From TMED27 sp964350695 (GTDB lineage Bacteria > Pseudomonadota > Alphaproteobacteria > Micavibrionales > Micavibrionaceae): 64,000 nucleotides of DNA. Under the pieces are notes generated by a model. That model did not search any database, was not told where the DNA came from, and worked only from the letters and a program-made list of their open reading frames with translations. Below are positions 15,849 through 25,036 of this stretch, piece after piece (positions within the stretch are counted from its first letter, which is position 1; every line of letters begins with the position of its first letter). Location: positions 248,001-312,000 of the forward strand of contig CAYGKM010000001.1 in the NCBI GenBank assembly GCA_964350695.1, read 5' to 3'. The position numbers and the translations under genes are program-made.

Positions 15849-17183
15849 ATGGATAGACTGGCCGATCAGGCGCTTTCGCGCATTCAAAACCTCAAAAACA
15901 CCGAAAGCTATGGCGAGGTGACAAAAATCCTCGGTCTTTTGGTCGAAATCGCGGGCTTCGGGCAATCATTGAGCATCGGCTCTGTGGTGCACCTCAAACC
16001 CACGCCCGATAACGTTATTCCGTGTGAAGTTGTGGGGTTCAAAGATTCTCACGCGCTATTAATGCCTTTTGGCACGCTGGAAGGGGTCGGATTAGGCTGT
16101 AAAGCCGTCATACTGGACCACCCGCCCACTGTTTTCCCGACGAATAAATGGCTGGGCCGCGTGATCAACGCGCTGGGGGAGCCGATTGACGGCAAAGGCC
16201 CGATCATAAAAGGCACTGATGGCGTGCCGCTGAAAAATAAACCGCCGCCCCCGCATCAACGCCAGCGTTTGGGCGGGCAGCTTGATCTGGGTGTGCGCGC
16301 CGTAAACTCCTTCCTCGCCACCTGTCAGGGACAGCGTATGGGGATATTCTCCGGCTCGGGTGTCGGTAAATCCGTGCTGCTATCCATGATGGCACGCTAT
16401 ACGGCTGCCGATGTATCGGTGATCGGTTTGGTCGGCGAACGCGGCCGCGAGGTGCAGGAATTCCTCGAAGATGATCTGGGTGAGGATGGCCTCGCGCGCT
16501 CTGTCGTGATTGTCGCCACGGGTGATGAGCCGGCGCTGATGCGCAGGCAGGCCGCCTATATGACGCTGTCCGTGGCCGAATATTTCCGCATGCAAAACAA
16601 ACAGGTTCTCTGCCTGATCGATTCCATCACCCGTTTTGCGATGGCGCAGCGCGAGATCGGCCTGTCCGCAGGGGAGCCACCGACATCCAAAGGCTATCCG
16701 CCCACAACATTCTCCGAACTCGCAAGGCTTCTTGAGCGCGCAGGGCCGGGTGTGGTCGGCGAAGGCTCAATAACGGGGCTGTTCTCGGTTCTGGTGGAAG
16801 GGGATGACCATAACGAACCCATCTCTGACGCCGTGCGCGGGATTGTCGATGGTCACATTGTCATGCAGCGCGAAATCGCCGACCGCGGAAGATACCCTGC
16901 GATTAACATTTTGAAGTCCATTTCCCGTTCGATGCCGGGCGTGTTCAATGACGAGCAAAACGCGATTGTTAAACGCGCAAAACAAATCATCACCACCTAT
17001 GAGGATATGGCGGAGTTGATCCGCCTTGGCGCATATCGCCGCGGCTCTGATCCTGCCGTCGATGAGGCGCTGGTCATTTACCCGCAAATCGAGGAATTCC
17101 TGACGCAAAACAAGGATGATAAAACTCTGGTTGATGAGGGCTTCGCGCGCCTCGCCTCTATAGTGGGTATGGCTTATGGCTGA
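15849..17183 (+). CDS. fliI: Flagellar export ATPase FliI
   Basis: Hexameric ATPase of the flagellar type III export apparatus at the cytoplasmic face of the basal body. 444 residues, normal for the family. Walker A is GSGVGKS at about 165-172 (GIFSGSGVGKSVLL); the catalytic-Glu region is VGERGREVQEFLEDDL; Walker B is VLCLIDSITRFAMAQRE near 255. The export-ATPase signature GEPPTSKGYPPTTFSELARLLERAG follows directly. The ATG has no ribosome-binding site and lies six bases after a TATAAT, suggesting leaderless translation. Overlaps fliJ by 8 bp. Confidence 0.97.
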   Translation: MDRLADQALSRIQNLKNTESYGEVTKILGLLVEIAGFGQSLSIGSVVHLKPTPDNVIPCEVVGFKDSHALLMPFGTLEGVGLGCKAVILDHPPTVFPTNKWLGRVINALGEPIDGKGPIIKGTDGVPLKNKPPPPHQRQRLGGQLDLGVRAVNSFLATCQGQRMGIFSGSGVGKSVLLSMMARYTAADVSVIGLVGERGREVQEFLEDDLGEDGLARSVVIVATGDEPALMRRQAAYMTLSVAEYFRMQNKQVLCLIDSITRFAMAQREIGLSAGEPPTSKGYPPTTFSELARLLERAGPGVVGEGSITGLFSVLVEGDDHNEPISDAVRGIVDGHIVMQREIADRGRYPAINILKSISRSMPGVFNDEQNAIVKRAKQIITTYEDMAELIRLGAYRRGSDPAVDEALVIYPQIEEFLTQNKDDKTLVDEGFARLASIVGMAYG

Positions 17184-17598
17184 TCTTAAGGGGCTAATAC
17201 GTGTTAGAAAACACATCGTCGAACAAAAGCAAAAAGCGGTCTCCGAACTGTATCGCATCGCGGAAGAGCTGAAAAACAGCAAAGAGGGTCTGCTCCTGAA
17301 TTTGAAACTCGAAGAAGGCAAGCTCAAGGATATGAGCGTCGAGATGCTCTCCTATTTCGGGCCATATTCGGAAGCTGTCAAAGATCGCGTGAAGGAGATC
17401 GACAAAAAAGCGGTCACGCTGGAAAAGCGCATACAGATGGCGCAAGAGGACATGCGCGCCGCCTATAACGAATTAAAAAAGGTTGAAATCACGCAGGAGC
17501 GCCGCGAGGACGAAGAAGAAAAAGCCATTAGTAAAAAGGAATCCGATGAGCTGGACGAGATCGCGATTGAAGGCTTTCGCCGCAAGCAAGAAGACTAG
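17176..17598 (+). CDS. fliJ: Flagellar export chaperone/coupling protein FliJ
   Basis: 140-residue, highly charged coiled-coil protein following fliI with an 8-bp overlap, as expected for FliJ, the stalk-like partner of the FliI hexamer. Helical heptads run through nearly all of the protein (RKHIVEQKQKAVSELYRIAEEL; later VKEIDKKAVTLEKRI). Sequence conservation in FliJ is low, so identification rests on size, coiled coil and position. Its TAG stop shares CTAG (17595-17598) with the stop of the convergent gene. Confidence 0.85.
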   Translation: MADLKGLIRVRKHIVEQKQKAVSELYRIAEELKNSKEGLLLNLKLEEGKLKDMSVEMLSYFGPYSEAVKDRVKEIDKKAVTLEKRIQMAQEDMRAAYNELKKVEITQERREDEEEKAISKKESDELDEIAIEGFRRKQED

Positions 17599-19682
17599 GC
17601 GCTGACCGCTTTCGCCTTGCTCTCATCGGCCTGAATGGTCACCCATGTATCGGGCTTTTGGAATGAAAGCTCACCCGTAACCTGCGTATCGCGCAAAGCC
17701 TTGGCGTAAATGCGCCGCATCTCGGCTTTCGTGCTTTCCGAAAATTGCCCTTCTGTGCGCACCGCTAGATCAAGCCGCGAATGCGTCTCATGCGGCCTGA
17801 ATAACCCGTCAAGCTGCACTTTCCCCATCGCATCCAGCTTAAGGTCAAATACAAAGCGCGTGGTTCTTATCCCGCGGGCGGTCTCATCGTCTTCGCTCGC
17901 CTCTCGCTCATGGCGGTAATACAGCGCGACTTTTTGAATATCCCCGCCCCACGCCATCGGCAAGTTGAGCGCCCGCCAATCCTGCGATGCGGGCTCGGAG
18001 GCCACGCGCCCCAAAAGGCTGCCTTCTTGCGTAAGTTTGGTAATAGATCCGGCCTTACCCGCGGCGCGCAAAGCATCTTGCGCCTTATCACCCAGCCATT
18101 GCGACAGATCCCCGCCGCGAAGCGCCGCGATAAAAAACAGCGCGGCAGGGCCCATCTGCGCGGGCGCATTCGGCGAAGGTGTCACATTCATCATCGCTTG
18201 CGCGGTTTGCGGCGCGGCGCGCATTAATGTCTGTGCGATATCTTCCAGAGCAGGCCAATGGGCTTGCGGCGCGAGCAACACAGGCAGCGGCACGGCGTAA
18301 ACTTGCGGGCTGACCGTGCTTGCAATCGCGCTAATCGGGCTGACCTGCGGACTGATATGAACTTGTGTGCCGATGGTCACGTTCTCGCTGGGATATTGCA
18401 GGGCAAAAAGCTGCTCCCCGCCGATTTGCGGGAAGGAAACGGTAATCACAGGCAGCGCGTTTGTTGTAATGTTCGTCACAACGCCCGTGACCGTCGCGGC
18501 GTTTTGATTGTTCAGAATCAACGCTTCAGGCTTGGTGTGCGCGTTAAGCGAGGCGTTTGGCGTAGGCGCATATATCTCGCCTTTCGCGATCACTTGCGCC
18601 AAGGGCGGCGCAACCCCTTCAATCTTCACATTCAAAGGCTGCGCTTTAAACGCAGGCAGCGGAGCGGCGGCGCTTGCGGCCACAGTGCCATCTTGCGGTA
18701 TCGGCAGGCTCGTAATCTGAGAGGGCGCGGCTTCTATATTCGTTTGCACTATCGGCGGCGTTATAATCTGCGCGCTCGCAATCTGCACGGGCGGGGCGTT
18801 CGGTGAGAGTACATTTTGCAAAAACACCTGCGCTGCATTTAACGGCTGCGCGATCTGAATGGGGGCAGGGGCGCTCGCGGCCTGTTCTGGCAAAACCTGT
18901 GCGATCCCCGTTAAGATCACAGGCGTATCAGCAGAAATAGGCGTAACCGCAGGGGTGAGGGAAACGATTTCGGGCGCAGGGGTGGCGGCGGGCGTTTGCA
19001 ATATCGTGTCTAAAGCCGCTTGTGTTTGAGGAAGCGCATTTTGCGCGATGTTTTGTATTTTAAAATCAACGCTTTGTATGATGGTGCTGATAATTTGAGT
19101 CAAGGGCTGTGCGGGCGGTAAAACGCTCGCCGCCTGCGCAGGGATAGGCTGCAACCGCACAATTGACCCTTCCGGCGGCAATGCACGTTCTATTGCGCTC
19201 GCGCTCTCCGGGTGGCGAAGCTCGACAGGCAAGGGCTGGCGGTTTTCCGGTGGCGGCGCTGCGGGCGCAGGTGGCTGCACATCCACCCTCACAGGCGTCG
19301 ACGTTGCGCGGTCTACAGGGGTATCGGCCTTCGGCGTAGGAAGATTGCGGATCGTAACCGTATCGGGAAGCTGTGCCCGCCCGTCTTTCTTAACCTGATC
19401 CGCCCTGATCTCCACTTCAACCCGCGCGCCTTTTGGCGGCAAAGGCTCTCCTTCAGGCAGTCTCACCTCAACCGTGCCTCTATCTGTTTGAATCCGCACA
19501 GAGCCGTCATTGCGGGTGCGCACAACTTCACCCCGCACCCGCAGCGTTTTTGGTGAGTTGTCGCGGTCTTGACGAATATCATCCGATACGCTGGTCAGGC
19601 GCGCCTCGCGCCCTGCGCTTTCACTGCGTGGTGCTTGCGAAGAAGGCTGCGGTACACCGATCTGTATGCGTGTATCACTCAT
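17595..19682 (-). CDS. Large Pro/Ala/Gln-rich protein, FliK-like
   Basis: 695 residues with three parts. Residues 45-110 form a beta-rich domain (RVRGEVVRTRNDGSVRIQTDRG, VRLPEGEPLPPKGARVEVEI) of OB-like or barrel appearance. Residues 110-480 are low-complexity, rich in Pro, Ala, Gln, Ile and Val. The C-terminal 200 residues are folded, ending with a segment (FVFDLKLDAMGKVQLDGLF, LDLAVRTEGQFSESTKAEMR) that resembles the secreted hook-length (FliK) C-domain pattern of strands and a helix. No Cys was seen, as is common for substrates of the flagellar export system. The clear fliK gene is at 51607-53217, so this is a second, divergent member or an unrelated flagellar accessory. It follows flhG on the same strand. 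Confidence 0.65.
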   Translation of the reverse strand: MSDTRIQIGVPQPSSQAPRSESAGREARLTSVSDDIRQDRDNSPKTLRVRGEVVRTRNDGSVRIQTDRGTVEVRLPEGEPLPPKGARVEVEIRADQVKKDGRAQLPDTVTIRNLPTPKADTPVDRATSTPVRVDVQPPAPAAPPPENRQPLPVELRHPESASAIERALPPEGSIVRLQPIPAQAASVLPPAQPLTQIISTIIQSVDFKIQNIAQNALPQTQAALDTILQTPAATPAPEIVSLTPAVTPISADTPVILTGIAQVLPEQAASAPAPIQIAQPLNAAQVFLQNVLSPNAPPVQIASAQIITPPIVQTNIEAAPSQITSLPIPQDGTVAASAAAPLPAFKAQPLNVKIEGVAPPLAQVIAKGEIYAPTPNASLNAHTKPEALILNNQNAATVTGVVTNITTNALPVITVSFPQIGGEQLFALQYPSENVTIGTQVHISPQVSPISAIASTVSPQVYAVPLPVLLAPQAHWPALEDIAQTLMRAAPQTAQAMMNVTPSPNAPAQMGPAALFFIAALRGGDLSQWLGDKAQDALRAAGKAGSITKLTQEGSLLGRVASEPASQDWRALNLPMAWGGDIQKVALYYRHEREASEDDETARGIRTTRFVFDLKLDAMGKVQLDGLFRPHETHSRLDLAVRTEGQFSESTKAEMRRIYAKALRDTQVTGELSFQKPDTWVTIQADESKAKAVSA

Positions 19683-19737
19683 TCTTTATTTTAACATGAA
19701 TAGGGCTGTGGCAGGAAAGCTTAACTTAAGGCGCTGA

Positions 19738-20571
19738 TTAACCGCCCGTGCTGGTCTTTTTCTGCTCTTCCGCCATGGCTTTCCAGACCTGCTTAGCAAT
19801 CGCCATAACATCTTCCGCTGCGCCCGAATTCGGAGAGCGTGTAAGGATTGGCGTTTGGTGGCGGATGCAGTCTTTAACCTTGGGGTCTTGGCGGATCATC
19901 CCTGCCAGTGGCGGTTTAAGGCGAAGGAAATTCGAACATGCTTTCAGCAATGTTTTATAGGTTTTCTCGCCTTCAATATCGCTGCTGGCTTGGTTCACAA
20001 CAATCGAGATATTTTTCGACATCCCCGCCGCATTCCCGAGCTTTATAAACGCATAGGCATCCGTCAAAGACGTTGGTTCATCGGTGGTAATCAAAACCGT
20101 GCGCGTTGCGGTGGCCGCAAGCATCCTCACGGTGCGGTCAACCCCCGCACCCAAATCGGCAATTACGATGTCATAGCTTTCCGAAACCTCGATCAACTGA
20201 TCGCGCAAATGCGCCAAACGCTGTGAAGGCAGGGCAGACAAAGAAGCTTGCCCGCTGCGGCCTGCGATAATATCAAATTCACCGTCTTCATATTCCTGCA
20301 CGACTTTGTCCAAGGACAAACGCCCGCGAATAACATCGTTCAAATCCCGCTTCGGCATAAGGCCAAGTTGAACATCGACGTTCGCCAATCCTAAATCACC
20401 GTCAAAAAGCAGGACTTTTTTGCCCATCTTGGTCAGGGCATGCGCCAGAGTAATGGAAAACCATGTCTTACCGACCCCGCCTTTGCCCGATGCCACGGCA
20501 ATTAAATTCTTCGCTTTTCTAAAATTCGGAGCGGCCGGTTTTGTTTGCGCTGTTGTATTTGTATCGCTCAT
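19738..20571 (-). CDS. flhG: MinD-like ATPase FlhG/FleN
   Basis: 277-residue MinD/ParA-family ATPase that limits the number and placement of flagella by acting with FlhF at the membrane. The deviant Walker A SGKGGVGKTWFS is at residues 28-40, the second region is FDGDLGLANVDVQLGL and Walker B is DIVIADLGAGVDRT. The C-terminus holds the amphipathic segment DVMAIAKQVWKAM, fitting a membrane targeting sequence. Start ATGA overlaps the flhF stop by 4 bp (20568-20571), confirming the pair. FlhG in other bacteria inhibits flagellar gene activators, which fits FlbD in this locus. Confidence 0.93.
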   Translation of the reverse strand: MSDTNTTAQTKPAAPNFRKAKNLIAVASGKGGVGKTWFSITLAHALTKMGKKVLLFDGDLGLANVDVQLGLMPKRDLNDVIRGRLSLDKVVQEYEDGEFDIIAGRSGQASLSALPSQRLAHLRDQLIEVSESYDIVIADLGAGVDRTVRMLAATATRTVLITTDEPTSLTDAYAFIKLGNAAGMSKNISIVVNQASSDIEGEKTYKTLLKACSNFLRLKPPLAGMIRQDPKVKDCIRHQTPILTRSPNSGAAEDVMAIAKQVWKAMAEEQKKTSTGG

Positions 20572-21647
20572 TGGTGTGTCCCTGCGCGGCGTTGAGGCCG
20601 TGTTGCTTGGTTTGGTCTTGAAGTCTCGGCTGCCTTGTCGCGAAACGCGCCAGGCATGAATAGTCTAGACAAAGATTGAGGATTTAGCGAGATAAACCCG
20701 TCCGCAACCTTCGGCGTATTGGAACCATCTGCAAAGCTCATGCCACCGTGATGGGCGGCGGAGAGCAATCCGCCAAGTCTGCGGGCGATATCAATGCGGC
20801 TCGGAATCAATGTATGTGCGCCGATCGTCGCGAACACGCGCCCAATCTCGCCGGATTCTTCGGCGTCCATCCCTGCGGGCATAACAAGATACGGCGTCAT
20901 ATCGGCCGCGCCGATAAATTTCGCAAGCGTCTTCACGCTTTCCGCTTCGAACGGATTAGTGCCCGATGTATCAATCAAAATCTGATCGCAGCCCTTAAGC
21001 TTGGCAATTTGATCGCGCAGCTCTTGCGGGCTGGCGGCGCGGTGAAGGTCAATCTGTAAAAGTTTTGTAAACGCCGCAAGCTGCTCTAAGCCCCCTGCGC
21101 GCATGGTGTCTGTGGAAATCACGCCGACCTTCAAACCGTTCATCGCCCCGCGGGCTGCGGCTTTCGCAACCGCCAATGTTTTACCCGCGCCCGGCGGGCC
21201 GGAAAATAAAAGCGGCTTTTTCGAGGGCTTGGAGGGCAGGGGGGTGAAGTGAAATAAATGCTCAATCGAGGCAACCATAGCGGTTCCGGGTTGCTCGAAC
21301 CCGATCACGGTGGCGCATGATAATATCTGGTCCGTCACATCTTCAGGCACAGCGTGGCGCAGCATCGCATCGGTAATTTCCTCTGCAACCGCGCTCTCGT
21401 CTTCTTCGTCATCATATTGAAGCCACGTCTCGGCGGCGCTGGGCGCGTTTCGCCCATGAGTCTCGAAAGCGGGCGCACCATAATTGCGGTCATCATAATC
21501 GGCAGGGTCAATAGCAGCAGTCAGGCGAACGGCTTTCCCACCCTTTTCCTCACGGGTGGCGACAATCACGGCATCTTCACCGAGCGTATCACGGACCATT
21601 TGCATCGCCTCTGTCATGGTTTTGGCGTAAAAGGATTTTAGCCGCAT
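20568..21647 (-). CDS. flhF: SRP-like GTPase FlhF
   Basis: SRP-family GTPase that sets the polar site of flagellum assembly. 359 residues: N-terminal B-domain (MRLKSFYAKTMTEAMQMVRDTLGEDAVIVATRE, the typical FlhF opening), acidic linker (DDEEDESAVAEE), then the NG domain. GPPGAGKTLAVAKAAA (about 145-160) is the G1 motif, ISTDTMRAGGLEQLAAF the G2/insertion region, LIDTSGTNPF the G3 motif, and PAGMDAEE stands near G4. The presence of flhF and flhG suggests a single polar flagellum. It is preceded by a 163-bp gap shared with the divergent phosphatase gene. Confidence 0.93.
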   Translation of the reverse strand: MRLKSFYAKTMTEAMQMVRDTLGEDAVIVATREEKGGKAVRLTAAIDPADYDDRNYGAPAFETHGRNAPSAAETWLQYDDEEDESAVAEEITDAMLRHAVPEDVTDQILSCATVIGFEQPGTAMVASIEHLFHFTPLPSKPSKKPLLFSGPPGAGKTLAVAKAAARGAMNGLKVGVISTDTMRAGGLEQLAAFTKLLQIDLHRAASPQELRDQIAKLKGCDQILIDTSGTNPFEAESVKTLAKFIGAADMTPYLVMPAGMDAEESGEIGRVFATIGAHTLIPSRIDIARRLGGLLSAAHHGGMSFADGSNTPKVADGFISLNPQSLSRLFMPGAFRDKAAETSRPNQATRPQRRAGTHQ

Positions 21648-21759
21648 AAATGAACTTCTTACTCAAATAGAATTATAAACAAAGACTATTGTATCACACC
21701 AGCACCTTCCATAAAAAGTGGGATAAGGCTGTGGATGACTGGGGATAACAAAAACTTTG

Positions 21760-21788
21760 TTGACATAAACACTGCATTGCCAATACTC
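21760..21788 (+). promoter_or_regulatory. Sigma-70 type promoter of the phosphatase gene
   Basis: A perfect -35 TTGACA (21760-21765), 17-base spacer and an ATACTC/TACTCT -10, followed by TTAGGAG seven bases before the ATG at 21811. Confidence 0.6.
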
Positions 21789-21810
21789 TGCCCCTCTTAG
21801 GAGTATCTTA

Positions 21811-22755
21811 ATGAGTGTACCAGCTATTTCCCATGGGGCTTTATGGACGCGCATGCCGGAAATCGCAGAATTTGCCTCTGCGGCTATGCAGGCAGGCGGG
21901 CGCACAGCCGTTCAGGCCAAGAAATATGGTTTGGTAACACGGTGGAAAAGTGACGAAAGCCCTGTCTCAAACGGTGATGATGCGGCGAATGAGGTCATAC
22001 AAACCCGCCTTGCAAATTTGCCGAAGCACTTCCCCGATGTCCCGCTTTTCCAAACCGCGCCAATCATCAGCGAAGAGGACGATCATACAATAACAACTCT
22101 GCCGCCCACCTGCATGGTTATTGACCCGATTGATGGCACGGACGCATATTTGAGTGGGCAAAACTTGAAGGATTGGACATCACTTTTTTCTCTGCGTGTG
22201 GATAACTCAATCGCTTTGGGGGTGGCTTATGTCCCTGCCTTAAGGAGAACATATATGGCCATGGCGGGCCAAGGCGCATTTGTAAAAGACGGCCTCGAAG
22301 GAGAGTGGAAAAAACTCTCCGTAGAAGGCCGTCCGATGAACTTTGCTGACCTTAAGGTCGCGGGTGCGGTGCGCCCTACGGGATCTTGGGGGCTGACGGA
22401 TAGGTTTTACGACGCAATCAATGCCACAAGACGCAACAGAAGCGGCGCTGGCTCTGTGCTGAAATATTTCATGATGATTGATCCCGACCTTTTCGGAAAG
22501 CAGATGAGCGAGCTACCGCAGCTTCTTGTGCGCACACAAAGCTGCTGCGCATGGGATCTGGACGCCGCCCTCCTGATCATGGCCGAAGCCGGGATACCTG
22601 CAAGAACCTTGGATGAGCAAGACCCGCAATTCATGATGGGTGAAAACTTTCGCACAGCCGAACAAATGTATTTCGCCCCGCAAGGCTGGGTTCTGAGAGA
22701 TGAAATAACGGCTGAGAAATTCCCCGAAGCCCGCAGCATATTGGGTTTGGATTAA
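21811..22755 (+). CDS. Inositol monophosphatase family protein (CysQ-like)
   Basis: 314-residue Mg-dependent, lithium-sensitive type phosphatase of the inositol monophosphatase/3'(2'),5'-bisphosphate nucleotidase superfamily. The metal motif DPIDGTDAYLSG is at about residues 108-119 (usual WxDPIDGTxxF), preceded by ISEEDD (the conserved Glu). The second motif is CCAWDLDAALLIMAEAG (about 246-262). The substrate could be an inositol phosphate, PAP or a sugar phosphate; the sequence does not decide. It is transcribed divergently from flhF and runs tail to tail with flhA. A clear SD (TTAGGAG) precedes the start. Confidence 0.86.
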   Translation: MSVPAISHGALWTRMPEIAEFASAAMQAGGRTAVQAKKYGLVTRWKSDESPVSNGDDAANEVIQTRLANLPKHFPDVPLFQTAPIISEEDDHTITTLPPTCMVIDPIDGTDAYLSGQNLKDWTSLFSLRVDNSIALGVAYVPALRRTYMAMAGQGAFVKDGLEGEWKKLSVEGRPMNFADLKVAGAVRPTGSWGLTDRFYDAINATRRNRSGAGSVLKYFMMIDPDLFGKQMSELPQLLVRTQSCCAWDLDAALLIMAEAGIPARTLDEQDPQFMMGENFRTAEQMYFAPQGWVLRDEITAEKFPEARSILGLD

Positions 22756-22765
22756 CGCAACGTCG

Positions 22766-24937
22766 CTAAACCTGTCCTAAAGTCTGTATCCGCGCTTTCG
22801 GATGGATCTCGTTCTGGCTCATCACAACGGTTTGCGGCCTGAAACGCTCGATCACGCTGCGCACATAGGGGCGTATCGCGGGCGAAGTCAGCAGCACAGG
22901 AATTTCCCCTTGAGAAGAAAGCTCGTCATAGCGCTCGCGCACCGCGGCGATAAAATCCTGCAGCTGTGTCGGCGGCATCGCGAGTTGCTTATCCTCACCG
23001 TCCCCGACCAAAGCATCCGCAAACGCATGCTCCCATTCCGGTGATAGCGTCACAAGCGCCAAAACATTCGAGGCATTGGCATTGCTATCGCAAAGCTGAC
23101 GGGCAAGGCGCGTGCGCACATGCTCGGTGATATGCGCAACATTTTTGGTGAAGGCGGTTGCCTCCGAAATTCCTTCTAAAATCGCGGGCAAATCCCGCAC
23201 CGATACGCGCTCGCTCAAAAGATTCTGGATCACCCGCTGCAAACCGCCGACATTAATCTGGCTGGGGATCACATCCGCCACAAGCTTCTGATAATCCTGC
23301 GGCATCTCGTCGAGCAATTTCTGCGTCTCCGAATAATTCAGCAAATCAGGCATGTTGTCTTTAATCAGCTCGGTGATATGCGTCGTAATCACCGTCGGCG
23401 CGTCCACAACCGTATAGCCTTTGAAATGTGCTTCCTCGCGGTATTGATCATCAATCCACATCGCGGGCAGGCCGAAGGTCGGCTCGGTCGTGCTTTCCCC
23501 GGGCAGGTTGATGGTTGCGCCGCTCGGGTCCATACACAGCATCATATTGGGGCGCACATCGCCGCGACCCGATTCAATTTCCTTGATCCGCACCACATAG
23601 GCATTGGCCTCAAGCTGAAGGTTATCCTGTATCCGCACGGCAGGTAGAACATAGCCCATATCCTCGGCCAATTGGCGGCGTAATCCTTTGATTTGGTCGG
23701 TCAGCTTATTCCCGCCTTCACCCTGCACAAGCGGCAGGAGGCCATAGCCAAGCTCGAGGCGGATCGTATCCATCGCCAGCGCTTTTGAAATCGGCTCTTC
23801 CGCAGGGGCAGGGCCTCCGGGTGATCCGGGCGGCCTGTCGAGAACTTCTTGCGCGGCGGCGGCCTCTACAAGCTTGTTTTGGGTCTTGAATGAGAAATAC
23901 GCCATTGTGCCTGTTATGGCCGCAAGCGTTAAAAACGGCATCGCCGGAATAGCAGGCACAAGCCCAAGCGCCGCCATCAAAACGGAACTCATCGCCAGCG
24001 CCCTTGGATACGCGCTAAACTGTTTGAACAGCGCCGCCTCGGCAGAACCCTCAACGCCCGCTTTTGAAACAAGCAAGCCCGCACCGACAGAAACAATCAG
24101 TGCCGGAATTTGGCTCACCAAACCATCACCAATCGTCAAAATCGTGTATGTCTGCGCCGCTTCCGCAAGGCTCAAACCTTGCGATACAGAGCCAATAATA
24201 ATCCCGCCGATAATATTAATAAACGTAATCAGCAAGCCCGCAATAGCATCCCCGCGCACGAACTTCGCCGCACCGTCCATGGCCCCGTAAAATGTGCTTT
24301 CCTGCTCAAGGTTCTTGCGGCGATCCCGCGCTTCGTCCTCGGTAATCAGACCCGCCGACATATCGCTATCAATCGCCATTTGCTTACCCGGCATCGCGTC
24401 CAATGCGAAACGCGCCGCAACTTCGGCAATCCGCCCTGAACCTTTGGTAATCACGACAAAGTTCACAATCACAAGGATAGAAAACACCACGATCCCGACA
24501 ATATAATTATCCTGAATAATAAACGTCCCGAACGCCCCGATCACCGCTCCGGCCGCCTCTGTCCCCGTATGCCCGTCAGACAGGATAAGCCGCGTGGAAG
24601 CCACGTTAAGTCCTAGCCGGAGCGAGGTCGCCACCAGCAAAACCGTGGGGAAGGTCGAGAACTCAAGCGGCTTTTGAATAAACAAAACCAGCATCAAGAT
24701 CAAAACGGAAAATGTAATCGAAATCGACAGGCCGATATCCAGAAAAGACGCCGGCATCGGCACAAGCATGAACAGGATAATCGCGATAATCGCGAGCGCG
24801 AACATAACGTCATTGCGGAAATACGGCGCCATTGCCGCGCCCATTTTACCCGCATTAAAACCGCCGCCGCCTCTCGCGGAGGGCGCTGAAGGCGCAGAAG
24901 ACTGCGCGGGTAATTTAGATCCGGATGAATCAGACAT
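22766..24937 (-). CDS. flhA: Flagellar export gate protein FlhA
   Basis: Core of the flagellar type III export gate, 723 residues. The N-terminal half has eight membrane helices, starting MFALAIIAIILFMLVPMP, with the conserved cytoplasmic loop VITKGSGRIAEVAARFALDAMPGKQMAID and the FHIPEP family signature region RLILSDGHTGTEAAG. The C-terminal half (from about 370) is the cytoplasmic substrate-docking domain, with LELGYGLLPLV, RQLAEDMGYVLPAVRI, PAMWIDD and RFRPQTVVMSQNEI. The Gly-rich N-terminus (ARGGGGFNAGKMG) is extended. Other gate genes (fliP, fliQ, fliR, flhB) are not in the window. Confidence 0.97.
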   Translation of the reverse strand: MSDSSGSKLPAQSSAPSAPSARGGGGFNAGKMGAAMAPYFRNDVMFALAIIAIILFMLVPMPASFLDIGLSISITFSVLILMLVLFIQKPLEFSTFPTVLLVATSLRLGLNVASTRLILSDGHTGTEAAGAVIGAFGTFIIQDNYIVGIVVFSILVIVNFVVITKGSGRIAEVAARFALDAMPGKQMAIDSDMSAGLITEDEARDRRKNLEQESTFYGAMDGAAKFVRGDAIAGLLITFINIIGGIIIGSVSQGLSLAEAAQTYTILTIGDGLVSQIPALIVSVGAGLLVSKAGVEGSAEAALFKQFSAYPRALAMSSVLMAALGLVPAIPAMPFLTLAAITGTMAYFSFKTQNKLVEAAAAQEVLDRPPGSPGGPAPAEEPISKALAMDTIRLELGYGLLPLVQGEGGNKLTDQIKGLRRQLAEDMGYVLPAVRIQDNLQLEANAYVVRIKEIESGRGDVRPNMMLCMDPSGATINLPGESTTEPTFGLPAMWIDDQYREEAHFKGYTVVDAPTVITTHITELIKDNMPDLLNYSETQKLLDEMPQDYQKLVADVIPSQINVGGLQRVIQNLLSERVSVRDLPAILEGISEATAFTKNVAHITEHVRTRLARQLCDSNANASNVLALVTLSPEWEHAFADALVGDGEDKQLAMPPTQLQDFIAAVRERYDELSSQGEIPVLLTSPAIRPYVRSVIERFRPQTVVMSQNEIHPKARIQTLGQV

Positions 24938-24987
24938 AGCAACTCTGAGTGTATGTGCGAACGCGCGCCCTGAATAGAGCTTTCTTT

Positions 24988-25016
24988 AGTTTATCCGTCT
25001 ATGGGGAGAATATCAA
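24988..25016 (-). promoter_or_regulatory. Candidate flhA promoter
   Basis: On the minus strand TTGATA, a 17-base spacer and TAAACT lie about 50 bp before the flhA start, in the gap between flhA and the upstream cysteine-free protein gene. Confidence 0.45.
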
Positions 25017-25036
25017 ATATCCTGAAAATTAAAGTC

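Noticed and set aside
20568..20571. Frameshift between flhF and flhG
   Set aside because: The overlap is an ordinary ATGA start-stop junction and both proteins are complete.
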